From a virus: DNA of 47,240 nucleotides. The notes beneath the pieces were generated by a model that did not search any database, was not told where the DNA came from, and worked only from the letters and a program-made list of their open reading frames with translations. This document shows positions 21,101 through 29,102 of the stretch, piece by piece; the first letter of the stretch is position 1, and the number at the start of each line of letters is the position of its first letter. A program made the position numbers and the translations under genes. The DNA is taken from the IMG/VR virus record IMGVR_UViG_3300032893_000086, positions 1 through 47,240 of that record; one strand, given 5' to 3'.

Positions 21101-21537
21101 GCGGCGGCGTAGTAGCAATTTTTGCATACGAAATCGTGACTGGAGCTTCTACTCCTGCTGGAGTAATTCGTGCTACTGGTGGCAAAGGCGGTAACGGCGG
21201 TAAAACTACGCCAACAGGAAATATTGGTGGAGGAGCTGGTGCAGGCGGTGGCGGAGGCGGCTATCTTTATGTCATTTATGTCAAACGCACTGGACCTACA
21301 GTTAACAACGGATTAAATGCAAGTGGCGGTAACGGTGGAAACGGCGGAAATGGTAACGGAACTGGTATAGGCGGAAATGGCGGCTTTGGAGGAGACGGAG
21401 GAAGGATTCGTCTATTTAATGCTACAGCAAATACTAGTACATTTAATTCTGGTAATCCAGGTAACACAGGTACTAATGGATCTGGAACTACAGGTGGCAC
21501 AGGCGGAAGCGGTGGAACTTGTACTTTAAATCTTTAA
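18118..21537 (+). CDS. Large fibre protein with decapeptide repeats and Gly-rich tip
   Basis: A 1139-residue fibre. Residues 1-88: base domain. About 89-318: 23 contiguous ten-residue units without gaps, consensus (D/x)N(S/A)V(x)(T/N)(S/A)K(L/I)A, the type that builds thin trimeric shafts. About 319-365: a SGAAIALSKLA..DGAG module shared with the fibre at 45556. About 530-780: blocks common in fibres (VGIGTAPS..SLDV, VLINTTT..SLQV, RTYTLPDSSGTLIL). From about 883 to the end: Gly-rich sequence with GG, GGN and GGGG runs, like polyglycine-helix receptor-binding tips. Its place in the head/neck block suggests a head, collar or side fibre. Confidence 0.85.
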   Translation: MSGTDGVIRLPEAPTPDTPSTGNHRVYVGTDGHLKKVDPTGAVFDYNNATSYSDAQAQNAVGNILEDTATIDFTYVSGVSPSITANVNDASITTAKLADNSVVTSKIVDANVTNSKLADNSVSTSKIQNAAVDNTKLASGSVAQANLQSNSVGTAQIIDANVTNSKMAANSVGTSNIIDANVTNSKLATDSVAQANMQDNSVGTAELIDNSVVNSKLANAAVDNSKLADASVSTSKLQTGAVTTSTIADANVTTAKLATNSVDNTILADNAVTTSKISDGAVVTSKIPDSNITNAKLANGSVDNSKLAANAVLDSNVASGAAIALSKLAALPGHNKALQSDGAGIITESAVTSTELGYVSGVTSAIQTQIDSKQATGNYITGLTSDVSASGPGNVPATVNSVGGSTAANIHSAELAANAATNANTASTIVKRGVAGEIATGAITATSVAASGTVTGSNLSGTNTGDVTLNPVGSSPNANAASLSGQALTLQPADATHPGVVSTGAQTLGGAKTFSSPMTVSDTSTAALTVNSSSLVVDASNNAVGIGTAPSISASLDVVNNSGATKAVQLTGYGSNVGVRGRYANGTLGSPTAANTGNILEFISGRGYGATGFAAASTGIINFVAGALFTDTSMPTYINFQTTPTGSVTSVERVRITPTGNVLINTTTDNGTDSLQVNGSSNVLAGTISGTAGSGFVNYKPQSSAPTTPSSGYKQYADASGRLAWKGTNGFIRVFDAISNTADRTYTLPDSSGTLILDPTTTNGDIVYRAGGILTRLPASSTDGQVLTIASSLPVWADPNIKRMFGGGTDGSITVSGVITLTQNTYYDVVTMVSGGQIITGGYSLYCNKLDLTNADANCINWNGTDGLSATTQTGAANGVSQVNAYLGGGGNGSNGATGTTGAGATAAAVSASSPSNGGQGGKSGAGGTGNGGANAGGAVRAGGTVANNITFDRFEDQFLRGGTLINGGNGGGGGASGGGDGTVTGGGGGGGGNGGGVVAIFAYEIVTGASTPAGVIRATGGKGGNGGKTTPTGNIGGGAGAGGGGGGYLYVIYVKRTGPTVNNGLNASGGNGGNGGNGNGTGIGGNGGFGGDGGRIRLFNATANTSTFNSGNPGNTGTNGSGTTGGTGGSGGTCTLNL
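18382..19071 (+). repeat. Coding array of 23 thirty-base units
   Basis: The decapeptide repeats of the fibre gene give a strict 30-base period with no insertion or deletion over 690 bases. Synonymous codons differ between units, so the order is kept at the protein level and the array is old rather than a recent DNA duplication. It is not a CRISPR array. Confidence 0.85.
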
Positions 21538-21546
21538 GGATTGTAT

Positions 21547-21912
21547 ATGGTAAAAAATATTTTAGATTACCAAGGCAATGTAATAGGTCAACTAGAATTG
21601 CCTGATGATACTCCTGATGAAGTATGGGCGGAGAAACTGGCAGTTTATGCTCAGCCTCCGCCAGCAAAAGTAATTCCAGATGTTACGCCAAGACAAATGA
21701 GATCGGCTCTACTCTTGAATGGAATAACTGACGATCAAATTACCGCAGCTATAAATACACTATCTTCTCCTCAAAAAGACTTAGCAATGATAGCATGGGA
21801 ATATTCTACAGCCTTTCAAAGGAATAATCCTTTTACTATTCAAGTAGCAGCTATGCTTGGCTGGACTGATGATCAGTTAGACCAGCTTTGGTATTTTGCA
21901 GCTACTTTGTAA
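21547..21912 (+). CDS. Fibre-associated small protein, 121 aa
   Basis: A Pro-rich first part (DYQGNVIGQLELPDDTP, then PPPAKVIPDVTPRQM) is followed by a helical domain (RSALLLNGITDDQITAAINTL ... AMLGWTDDQLDQLWYFA). This kind of helical domain occurs next to fibre genes in tailed phages, so an assembly or accessory role for the fibre is likely. ATG 21547 follows AAGGA with 6-base spacing; a TTG six bases earlier is a poorer start. Confidence 0.6.
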   Translation: MVKNILDYQGNVIGQLELPDDTPDEVWAEKLAVYAQPPPAKVIPDVTPRQMRSALLLNGITDDQITAAINTLSSPQKDLAMIAWEYSTAFQRNNPFTIQVAAMLGWTDDQLDQLWYFAATL

Positions 21913-21919
21913 GGAAAAT

Positions 21920-22411
21920 ATGAAAACAATTAAAGTAGGATTCTCCAGACCCAAAAGTTGGTTCGTTCCCGTTAGTTGGCTCATACGTCTATTTTTATGG
22001 ACTCCTTATTCTCATGTATACGTTAAATATCATTCCGATTCTCTAGATAGAGATATTATATACCAGGCTAGTGGATTAAAAGTAAATTTCGTAGGAAATA
22101 CTCTTTTTCAAACTGAGGAATTAGTTGTAAAAGAGTTTTCCTTGAATATACCAGATGATTTTTACAATAAAATGTTGCAAGAGTCGGTCGATGAAGCTGG
22201 AGTACCTTACAGTATGATGCAAATATTCAATACCCTTGGATATTTATTATTCAAAACTGAATTTTTTAAAAATAAGATAGCAGGGTATGATTGCTCAAGG
22301 CTAGTAGCCCAGATTTTGGAAATAGACCCTCAATATAATCTACCCCCATTAAGTATAGTTACCCCTAAAGATGTATATAATTATTTAGAAAAGAAGGAAC
22401 AAAATGGCTAG
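21920..22411 (+). CDS. Permuted papain-like (NlpC/P60-type) peptidase, putative
   Basis: 163 residues with a His early (TPYSHVYVKY, His 32) and a Cys late (GYDCSRLVAQIL, Cys 125). The Asp-Cys-Ser core is that of NlpC/P60-like peptidases, and the His-before-Cys order is that of the permuted (YiiX/LRAT-like) branch. Members cut peptidoglycan peptides or acyl/amide bonds. A one-helix membrane protein and a holin follow, so a lysis role (endopeptidase) is plausible; cell-entry during infection is an alternative. ATG 21920 follows AAGGA. Confidence 0.65.
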   Translation: MKTIKVGFSRPKSWFVPVSWLIRLFLWTPYSHVYVKYHSDSLDRDIIYQASGLKVNFVGNTLFQTEELVVKEFSLNIPDDFYNKMLQESVDEAGVPYSMMQIFNTLGYLLFKTEFFKNKIAGYDCSRLVAQILEIDPQYNLPPLSIVTPKDVYNYLEKKEQNG

Positions 22412-22541
22412 ATTAGATAGACATTCAAATGTGATACCTTTAAAGCCAGCTAACCAAAGGATGAATGTATACAAAACTTTAGCTTGGTTAAATTTGATTC
22501 TTATATTAGGGATATATTTAATACTTCTACTTAAAATGTAA
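22404..22541 (+). CDS. One-helix membrane protein, 45 aa
   Basis: A 45-codon gene whose ATG lies in the Asn-Gly-stop codons of the peptidase gene (8-base overlap). A basic N-terminal 22 residues is followed by one hydrophobic helix (about 24-43, ending LILILGIYLILLL) and a terminal KM. Between a peptidase and a holin it may be an antiholin, an accessory holin or the inner part of a spanin; no lipobox gene is seen beside it. Confidence 0.6.
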   Translation: MARLDRHSNVIPLKPANQRMNVYKTLAWLNLILILGIYLILLLKM

Positions 22542-22549
22542 AGGTTTTT

Positions 22550-22972
22550 ATGAAAGATTGGGTATCTTCTTTAGGCGTAGCTGCTGTAGCTGCGCTGGCC
22601 CCTATTCAAGCTGTTCTTATCAGCGCAGGGGTTATGATCTTTGCCGATCTATTTACAGGGATGTTGGCGGCTAGAAAAAAAGGGGAGAAGATAACTTCTG
22701 CTGCAATGAGGCGAACAATATCTAAAATACTTATTTACGAAACAGCTATTATATGCGGATTTTTACTAGAAACTTACTTGCTTTCAAGTTTGATTCCAGT
22801 ATCTAAGCTAGTAGCTGGAGTTATAGGTTTGGTAGAGTTTAAATCTATCTTAGAAAATTGTAACGTCGTTTTAGGCCAAAACATTTTTGAAACAGTTTTA
22901 TTTAAATTAGGTTCAGATAATGATCCTAAAAAAGCTAAAAAGAACTTTGATGAAAAAGATAACAAGGAGTAA
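22550..22972 (+). CDS. Holin, phage_holin_4 (PF05105)-like
   Basis: 140 residues with hydrophobic segments at about 9-35 (VAAVAALAPIQAVLISAGVMIFADLFTG), 60-80 (ILIYETAIICGFLLETYLLSSL) and 85-100. The order D-L-x-T-G-M-L-A-A-R-K-K-G-E-K-I-T-S (about 33-50), then RRTISK, then a GLVEFKSILEN segment (about 95-105) is typical of the holin family with a DxxTG loop. The Lys/Asp-rich C-terminus is cytoplasmic. It would open the inner membrane at lysis. It completes a compact lysis-like set inside the structural genes. Confidence 0.8.
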   Translation: MKDWVSSLGVAAVAALAPIQAVLISAGVMIFADLFTGMLAARKKGEKITSAAMRRTISKILIYETAIICGFLLETYLLSSLIPVSKLVAGVIGLVEFKSILENCNVVLGQNIFETVLFKLGSDNDPKKAKKNFDEKDNKE

Positions 22973-22975
22973 GTA

Positions 22976-23734
22976 ATGGCAAGAGTTATAAGCTCCGTAT
23001 CTGGCACCAGGACAGAACCTAAAGACGGATACATATTTGTTAGAGGCACGACAGCTACGTTTAAAATTATCTTTACTTCTGATGGCAGACCTACGACTGT
23101 TGATACAGACACAGTTCCTGTAGCTCACGTATTTAATCCCGTATTTTTGAACCAAGGTGGTTCTCCAGTACCAGAAATTGTGACTACAATGGAAGGAGTA
23201 TTAACTCCTGGACAAGATTTTGAATATAGCTTTACTTGGAATATCCCTCTAAATCAGACCCCAACTCCTGAATACATGATTAGTTATCAGGCTGAAGTTG
23301 GCGGCCAAATGATGAACTTCGGGGATGAGTACTTTGAGGTTGCTGCTGAAAATGGAATGATAAATTTGAATTTTCCTTCTTACGCTACAGTTGATGACGT
23401 TAGAAAAAAGAAATTCAATATCGATGATTTCCTACCAGACATCTTTAAAGCTGATTTAGATACTCGTAATGCTCTAATTGATGATCACCTTCAAGATGCT
23501 GCGGCTAGACTAAGGGAAGAACTTAGTTTATTTAAGGCTAGAGGTATGAGTCAAAATTACCGTCTATTTTGTGTATATTATACAGTATGGAGCATTCTCC
23601 TAGCAGCTAGAGGAGAAGATGGAAGCTCAGTTAGTTCTGAGAACCTTCAATTCTGGCAGAATGAATGGCAACGTATCTTAGCTCAAGAGAAACGTGAAGG
23701 AGTAATGCAAGGCATCCCAATGGGTAGGGGATAA
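22976..23734 (+). CDS. Neck/head-tail connector protein, putative
   Basis: 252 residues in two parts: about 1-135 is beta-rich and Ig-like (FVRGTTATFKIIFTSDG, DFEYSFTWNIPL, YMISYQAEVGG), and about 136-252 is helical (TVDDVRKKKFNIDDFLPDIF, DDHLQDAAARLREELSLFKAR, SSENLQFWQNEWQRI), like the helical head-completion proteins that dock under the portal. Fusion of a surface beta domain to a connector is known in some phages. Position between holin and tail genes supports a neck role, not proven. Confidence 0.55.
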   Translation: MARVISSVSGTRTEPKDGYIFVRGTTATFKIIFTSDGRPTTVDTDTVPVAHVFNPVFLNQGGSPVPEIVTTMEGVLTPGQDFEYSFTWNIPLNQTPTPEYMISYQAEVGGQMMNFGDEYFEVAAENGMINLNFPSYATVDDVRKKKFNIDDFLPDIFKADLDTRNALIDDHLQDAAARLREELSLFKARGMSQNYRLFCVYYTVWSILLAARGEDGSSVSSENLQFWQNEWQRILAQEKREGVMQGIPMGRG

Positions 23735-23735
23735 T

Positions 23736-24803
23736 ATGAAAATCGAGATCAAAAATGCTGGATCTATAGTTTCAGACCTAAAAAAGTTTAGCAAAGAAAT
23801 TAGAGGTTCAATAGAAGATGGTCTCGACATTGATTTGGATAAAGGCGTTGAGGACTTAAAAAGTACCTTAATGGACTATATTAATTTCCAGATCACAGAA
23901 AAGACTCCAGATCCAATGGATCAGACTCAAAAGATTGATGTGCCAAAATCTAAAATTGAATTGATGAAAGAAATATTCAATGTAGATATTCAAAATTCTG
24001 ATGTAATGAAGCCTACTTCAAAAGGTAGAACTTTGGATGATAAATCTAAAGTCATGGTTATGAAGCAGGGTAGAATTAAGGCTTGGCAAAACGTAAATGA
24101 TGCTTCCACATATTTTGGTCAAGAGTACTATTTTAAAGAACGCTTGATGGATGGCATAGTATACGACGCTGATAAAGGTAAAATGTATAAACTCCCTGAA
24201 AATTCAGTTAAAGGGATAAAGTTAGATTGTAGTACAGATACAGGGCAAACGTTGAACAGCGAAAAAAAATTCACGGCCTATAAACAATCTGAAAAGATAA
24301 CGAGGAGAAAAGGGGATTCCCCAGATCAAAGAATTGCAGTTTGGACAACTCGTAAAGAGGATCTAAACTTTATGATGAGAAACGCAATTGATCTAGACAC
24401 CTTGATTATAGATGTTTCTGAAGGAAAATACGACACAGCTATAACAAAACTTCAGACACACGATACCAAAGGGATATATAGAGATCCTATAGAAAAGATT
24501 CAGAATATCAAGGCAGGCAAAGTAGCTCAACCTGGAACTAAAGTATACTTACAAATACAAGATTTAGTTAAAAATCTTAAAATCAGGAAAAGAGTTGCTG
24601 ATTATAAGACTACATATACTCTAGTAACCAGTTACGCTAAGGCTTTGGATTCTAGCGAACAAGGTATGTTAGACGATAGCGAAGATTCATTTCTACACGT
24701 TCTAAGACAACAGATCTTCATTTGGGAGATCGAAAATGAACAACAGTGGTTGGATACAATCACTAAAAAGGTAGAAGAACTTATTAAAAGATATAATAAG
24801 TAA
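23736..24803 (+). CDS. Structural protein of the neck region, 355 aa
   Basis: Not recognised. Charged, mixed alpha-beta protein: a helical N-terminus (SIVSDLKKFSKEIRGSIEDG), a middle with Lys-rich loops, a beta part (about 165-235), and a helical C-terminus (VTKKVEELIKRY type). No catalytic motif seen. The N-terminal helix pattern recalls gp10-type tail-completion proteins, but the length is larger. It is coupled closely to the genes on both sides. Confidence 0.55.
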   Translation: MKIEIKNAGSIVSDLKKFSKEIRGSIEDGLDIDLDKGVEDLKSTLMDYINFQITEKTPDPMDQTQKIDVPKSKIELMKEIFNVDIQNSDVMKPTSKGRTLDDKSKVMVMKQGRIKAWQNVNDASTYFGQEYYFKERLMDGIVYDADKGKMYKLPENSVKGIKLDCSTDTGQTLNSEKKFTAYKQSEKITRRKGDSPDQRIAVWTTRKEDLNFMMRNAIDLDTLIIDVSEGKYDTAITKLQTHDTKGIYRDPIEKIQNIKAGKVAQPGTKVYLQIQDLVKNLKIRKRVADYKTTYTLVTSYAKALDSSEQGMLDDSEDSFLHVLRQQIFIWEIENEQQWLDTITKKVEELIKRYNK

Positions 24804-24814
24804 GAGGTATCTTA

Positions 24815-26275
24815 ATGGGAACTACTCCTAGAGTTTTTCATGACGTGGAAGAAGGATTGTCACGAGCAGTTCGTAGAATCACCTTTCACGATCCAGTAAC
24901 TAAAGATAGAACAGTATTGAAAGATACCTACGATCCTTTTACTGGAGAAGTTATACAAGCTCCAATAACGGCTAAATTCTATGATTCTAGCGCTGACGCT
25001 AATCATATTCAAGACCCAAACTTTTTCATTAGATTGATGAAAACTAGAGAAGATAGATTTACAGGCCGGGTAGTTCCAGAGTACGGACAATGGATTCAAA
25101 CTCCAGTTCAAAACTCTCCAGGAGCTTTTCAGATTATAATTAACGGCATAGATGGGATTATAAACCCTGCCGGAAATAACCTAGTTACGACAATCTTTCA
25201 AATTAGAAAGGTTCAACCAGGTTATCTTATTAGACTTCTAAATGGGAATAATAAAGGAACGTATTACGTTTCCAGTATTACTCCAGCAGGTAATGGAAAC
25301 CATACGATTACGGTTTCAAATACAATAGTACAAAATCTACCAGTTAGCCTATTCGATCCAAATACTAGGATTGTTTATTTTCAAGGCGGCGTAGATTTAT
25401 TCACAGTGCAGGTAGGCGATGTATACACGGATGCAAGTTCTAATGTTTTCAATATCACTGCAGTTGATCCCAATATGGGAACCATTACTATTGACGGCGT
25501 TACTATTCCTAGCTTGTTGGTAAATTCAACAATCACTAGAACAGGTAATGTTTTTAAAAATGTAGATTTAAGTTCTGTTAGATATTTAGTTATGGACCCT
25601 ACACAACCAGTCCAAGTAGCAGGAGTGTTTGGAGTAGTAGATCAAAAGGCAAATACCGAAGGAGTGAGTCCTCCGATTCCTATTGACGCATACTATCTAA
25701 TTAGAATTGACTCTAAGACACGTCAAAATCATATTGACGTTCTTAATAGAATGTGGGAGGAATTTAATCCTCCTCGGACGGCTTTGCCAGTGATCCAAAG
25801 ATCATCCCTTAGTGCAGAGCAGTTCCTGACGGCTGATGTTTCATCTGGAGGCAGCAATACAATCCAGGTGAAAGACTCAAGTAATTTCTCGTTAGGAGAT
25901 CAGGTTTTTGTTATAGATCATCTTCATCCTACGAGTTTACAATCTGGCGCAGGATATGAACGACCCTTTGAATCAAAGGTAGTTGCTATCCCCTCGCCAA
26001 CTTCAATACAATTGCAAGACGTTGTACCAGACTCTTTTACTACAGCGAACTTCTCGAAGATCGTTAGTAATTGTGAGTTTCAACTGTTTATGTTTCATTT
26101 CGTCGATCACGTAACCAAAGATGTTGAGGGTTCCCAATATTGGGTACACGAGTTTACATTTTGGGTACAAATTTGGGTTGACAGACTTGAAACTCCAGGA
26201 AACCTCACCCCTGTTACAGATATTGCAACTCCTATTGAAGATTTACAAGGTAATGTAATTATAGAAGATAATTAA
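24815..26275 (+). CDS. Tail-terminator/neck protein, putative, 486 aa
   Basis: Directly upstream of the sheath. The outer parts (about 1-120 and 290-486, with YYLIRIDSKTRQNHIDVLNRMW and HEFTFWVQIWVDRLE) look like a tail-terminator or completion fold. The centre (about 100-265) is a series of beta repeats such as LLNGNNKGTYYVSSITPAGNG and FTVQVGDVYTDASSNVFNIT that resemble modules in the baseplate proteins further on, so extra surface domains were probably inserted. Call based on position. Confidence 0.5.
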   Translation: MGTTPRVFHDVEEGLSRAVRRITFHDPVTKDRTVLKDTYDPFTGEVIQAPITAKFYDSSADANHIQDPNFFIRLMKTREDRFTGRVVPEYGQWIQTPVQNSPGAFQIIINGIDGIINPAGNNLVTTIFQIRKVQPGYLIRLLNGNNKGTYYVSSITPAGNGNHTITVSNTIVQNLPVSLFDPNTRIVYFQGGVDLFTVQVGDVYTDASSNVFNITAVDPNMGTITIDGVTIPSLLVNSTITRTGNVFKNVDLSSVRYLVMDPTQPVQVAGVFGVVDQKANTEGVSPPIPIDAYYLIRIDSKTRQNHIDVLNRMWEEFNPPRTALPVIQRSSLSAEQFLTADVSSGGSNTIQVKDSSNFSLGDQVFVIDHLHPTSLQSGAGYERPFESKVVAIPSPTSIQLQDVVPDSFTTANFSKIVSNCEFQLFMFHFVDHVTKDVEGSQYWVHEFTFWVQIWVDRLETPGNLTPVTDIATPIEDLQGNVIIEDN

Positions 26276-26294
26276 TCGAATGGGAGAAAAATAA

Positions 26295-27764
26295 ATGGCT
26301 TTGTTAAATACCGCTATCGGCCCTGAACGGGTACAGGTGTTTGATGTACCAATCGGTACAGTTCAAATTGCTGGAACTGCCACTTCGATCACAGCTTTTC
26401 TTATCAGTACTACTCAAGTTGGAGCACCAGTAAATTCTCCAACCGCAATTACTGATTTAACTACTTTCGTTAGCACCTTCGGTGGTCCTGATGAAGTTTC
26501 GTATGACGCCTACTACGCAGTAGAAGGCTATTACAACAATGCTGGATCTGGTGCAACCGCAATTATCGTCAATGTCGGCACTTCTCCTACAGCTAACTCC
26601 TTTATTGGTAACGCTTCTCTTGGTACGGGTCTCCGTGCCTTGGACGCTATTGATGAAGTAGGTCTAGTATGTATTCCTGGACTTCCACTAAGCCTTGCTT
26701 GGGAAGTTCATCCTGCTCTTATCGAGTATTCACTTACTGTACGAGCAGAATTTGGTGCCACGCTTTCGACCACTTACTCTCTTTTGGCCATTCCAAAGGA
26801 GATTTCTAGCGCACAGAACGATGTATTGCTGTCAAACGCAGCTAAATTCGTATCTATTTCAGGCTCTGGCCCTTATGTCATTACTTATGACGATGGTGCT
26901 GGACACCCTGTAACTTTACCTGCAACAGTAGTTCCTGGTACTCTATTACAGAATACCGCTGCTTCTTTTTCAGGTGTAATTTCAGCAGTAACAGGCACAA
27001 CTATCACGATTCTTACGAATCCTTCACCAGCTTTTACTGCTGGCGATACGTTGAACCTTATGATGCCTTCAGCTATTGACTACAAAGATAAAGTAGTTAA
27101 TGTTCCTTCAAGGGTAGCTGCATGGTACTACAATGATGTTATTGTTAGTGATGAAGGTTCTTTGGCTATGCCAGGTTCCGTAAAAGGCGTTGACCCAATT
27201 GGTCACGTTGCTGGAGTTATTGGTCGAATTGACGCAAATATTGCTATTGGAGGCGTATCGCACGCCCCTGCTGGCATTCAATTTGCTGGTATTTCTGGAA
27301 TCCTTGGCTTAAGCCTCTCGATTTCAGAAAGAGTAGACGCTGGTCCACTTAGACTAGCTTTCATTAATAGAATTACTTCTTTTCCTGCTTCTGGTAACGT
27401 CATCTTTGGTGGCTACTCTGCAGGCGGAGCTTCAGTTACTGCTGACGAACAACTTATTCAAGTTATGCGTACTTTGCAGTATATTAAAGGTTCTTTGGAA
27501 AGAGGCTTGCGAGGTTTCTTGTGGGAGAATTTCTCACCTGCAACTCAGTCAGCCGTAGCTGCTGCAATTCTAGCTTTCTTGCGGAATAACAATTATTTGT
27601 TCCCTGCAGGTTTGCCTGAAGCTCAACAGTTTAAGGTAATTTCTATCACTCCTACTCAAAACGAACTAGACGAAGGTCTATTGCGAGTTCGGGTACAAGT
27701 ACGTCCTAATAAGGCAGTTCGCTTTATTGAGATCGCTCTTGAATTTCCAATTCCAACAGCTTAA
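26295..27764 (+). CDS. Contractile tail sheath protein
   Basis: 489 residues. Opening PERVQVFDVPIGTVQIAGTATSITAFL, a ITDLTTFVSTFGGPDEVSYDAYYAVEGYYNN block and the C-terminal handshake region (LRVRVQVRPNKAVRFIEIALEFP) are typical of sheath proteins. The fully conserved-looking RGLRGFLWENFSP segment (about 398-410) is the sheath core. An inserted beta domain is visible at about 190-255. The polymer contracts to drive the tube into the host. Codons are biased toward highly expressed use. GGGAG precedes ATG. Confidence 0.93.
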   Translation: MALLNTAIGPERVQVFDVPIGTVQIAGTATSITAFLISTTQVGAPVNSPTAITDLTTFVSTFGGPDEVSYDAYYAVEGYYNNAGSGATAIIVNVGTSPTANSFIGNASLGTGLRALDAIDEVGLVCIPGLPLSLAWEVHPALIEYSLTVRAEFGATLSTTYSLLAIPKEISSAQNDVLLSNAAKFVSISGSGPYVITYDDGAGHPVTLPATVVPGTLLQNTAASFSGVISAVTGTTITILTNPSPAFTAGDTLNLMMPSAIDYKDKVVNVPSRVAAWYYNDVIVSDEGSLAMPGSVKGVDPIGHVAGVIGRIDANIAIGGVSHAPAGIQFAGISGILGLSLSISERVDAGPLRLAFINRITSFPASGNVIFGGYSAGGASVTADEQLIQVMRTLQYIKGSLERGLRGFLWENFSPATQSAVAAAILAFLRNNNYLFPAGLPEAQQFKVISITPTQNELDEGLLRVRVQVRPNKAVRFIEIALEFPIPTA

Positions 27765-27779
27765 TAAGGAGTAATTAAT

Positions 27780-28355
27780 ATGGCAAGAAGCGCCGCTGTA
27801 GATCCAATGGAGAAGTTTCGGTTCCAGATTACCTGGTCTAATGACGCAGGTTCTGAACCAACTGCTTTAGTCCGTTTGGGTTTTCACGATGTTCAAATGC
27901 CTAAACGATCCACTACAAAAATTTTGTATCGTGAAGGTATTGACCAAGATGTTAGTATGCACTCTCCTGGATTAAGCACTATGGAAGACGTTGTTATGAG
28001 CCGGGGATTAATCATCTCTGATCCAAATAACGAATTTTATAAGTGGGCTAGCGCAGTAGCCAATCCAAGTTCAGGTTTGCAAGGTAGAGCAGCTTTAGCT
28101 GGTCGCCCTGGAAACTCAGCATCTAATCTTTTCCGAAAAGACGTGACTGTGGAGATGCTAGATCGTGAAGGCAATATTGCTCGTAGATGGGTTCTCTATC
28201 AAGCATGGCCAGTGAACTTTGTTCCTGGTTCCGACTTAAATGCCGGTGAAGATGGAGACAAGTCTATGGAGTCATTGACCTTGACCTATGAAGATTTTCA
28301 GGAAATGGCCCTCGACGGCTCTGCTCCTCAGAATCCTTCAGCAGACTATCCATAA
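27780..28355 (+). CDS. Tail tube protein 1 (gp19-like), major tube
   Basis: 191 residues with the T4 gp19-type pattern: MARSAAVDPMEKFRFQITW at the start, TALVRLGFHDVQMPKRSTTKILYREG, then a VMSRGLIIS segment, a RKDVTVEMLDREGNIARRWVLY beta pair, and a final MESLTLTYEDFQEM. Such proteins stack as hexamers inside the sheath. A strong terminator follows, and codon use resembles capsid and sheath, so this is probably the abundant tube subunit; tubes 2 and 3 downstream are paralogues. Confidence 0.9.
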   Translation: MARSAAVDPMEKFRFQITWSNDAGSEPTALVRLGFHDVQMPKRSTTKILYREGIDQDVSMHSPGLSTMEDVVMSRGLIISDPNNEFYKWASAVANPSSGLQGRAALAGRPGNSASNLFRKDVTVEMLDREGNIARRWVLYQAWPVNFVPGSDLNAGEDGDKSMESLTLTYEDFQEMALDGSAPQNPSADYP

Positions 28356-28365
28356 AGAATTTGAA

Positions 28366-28393
28366 GGGGGAGCTTATGCTCCCTCTCTTTTTT
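28366..28393 (+). terminator. Intrinsic terminator after tube 1
   Basis: GGGAGC (28368-28373) pairs with GCTCCC (28378-28383) across TTAT, with possible extra pairing outside the stem, followed by TCTC and six T (28388-28393). It separates highly used capsid/sheath/tube genes from the following tail genes, lowering their transcription. Confidence 0.88.
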
Positions 28394-28404
28394 AAGGAGA
28401 TATT

Positions 28405-29094
28405 ATGGCCAGATCAGGTTCTGTTGATCCACTAGATAAATTTAGATTCAGAGTTACAGTTATCTCTCTTGACTTGAGCGTTACTGGAGCTATTGAAACA
28501 ATCGCAGGTTTGTCTGGAGGCGGAACGGCCTTTAAAGAAAATTTGGCTGTTATCTCAAGGGCAGGTTTTCAATCTGTTAATTTGCCAAAAGCAAATGTCG
28601 GTGAGATGACCTACAGGGAAAATATTGACAATCTGCGTTCAATTAAAGTCCCTGGTCTCGTTAAGTACGACCCTATCTCTCTTAGTAGAGGAGTTACAAC
28701 TAGTCGTGATTTGTACGATTGGTATAGACTCGTAAACCAAGAATTAGCTCTACTATCAGTAGCAGGTGAACTTGCAAGAGACACTCAGTTTTCGCCCTCG
28801 CAAACTGATAACTTCAGAAAAGACGTTATCATAGAAGTCCTGGACAGAGAAGGCAATCCCACCAAGGCATGGTATTTATTTAATGCTTGGCCAAGTGTGT
28901 ATGCGCCAGGAAATGATTTGAATGCTTCCTCAGAAGAGAAACTAATTGAAAGCCTAACTCTAACTTATGAATATTTTCTAGAGTTAGAAGGTGGACCAGA
29001 CGGTTTCTTGAAAGAAATGGCAAGAGGTTTAGCAACCCTAGCTGTTGGAGCAGGCTTAAACGCTTTCGACGCAGCTACTGGATTACCAATTTAA
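28405..29094 (+). CDS. Tail tube paralogue 2 (gp19-like)
   Basis: 229 residues, same start (MARSGSVDPLDKFRFRVTV), same MTYRENIDNLRSIKVPG loop, same FRKDVIIEVLDREGNPTKAWYLFNAWP core and ESLTLTYEYF end as tube 1. It has an insertion of about 20 residues (IETIAGLSGGGTAFKE) near the N-terminus and an added C-terminal helix (LKEMARGLATLAVGAGL). Located after the terminator with its own AAGGAG, it is probably low copy: a tube initiator or baseplate-proximal ring, as the multiple tube proteins of contractile injection systems are. Confidence 0.85.
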   Translation: MARSGSVDPLDKFRFRVTVISLDLSVTGAIETIAGLSGGGTAFKENLAVISRAGFQSVNLPKANVGEMTYRENIDNLRSIKVPGLVKYDPISLSRGVTTSRDLYDWYRLVNQELALLSVAGELARDTQFSPSQTDNFRKDVIIEVLDREGNPTKAWYLFNAWPSVYAPGNDLNASSEEKLIESLTLTYEYFLELEGGPDGFLKEMARGLATLAVGAGLNAFDAATGLPI

Positions 29095-29102
29095 GAGGTT
29101 AT

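Noticed and set aside
20760-21185. 141-codon Pro-rich leftward frame opposite the glycine-rich tip
   Set aside because: A mirror of GGN/GGC glycine codons read as proline on the other strand; not a gene.
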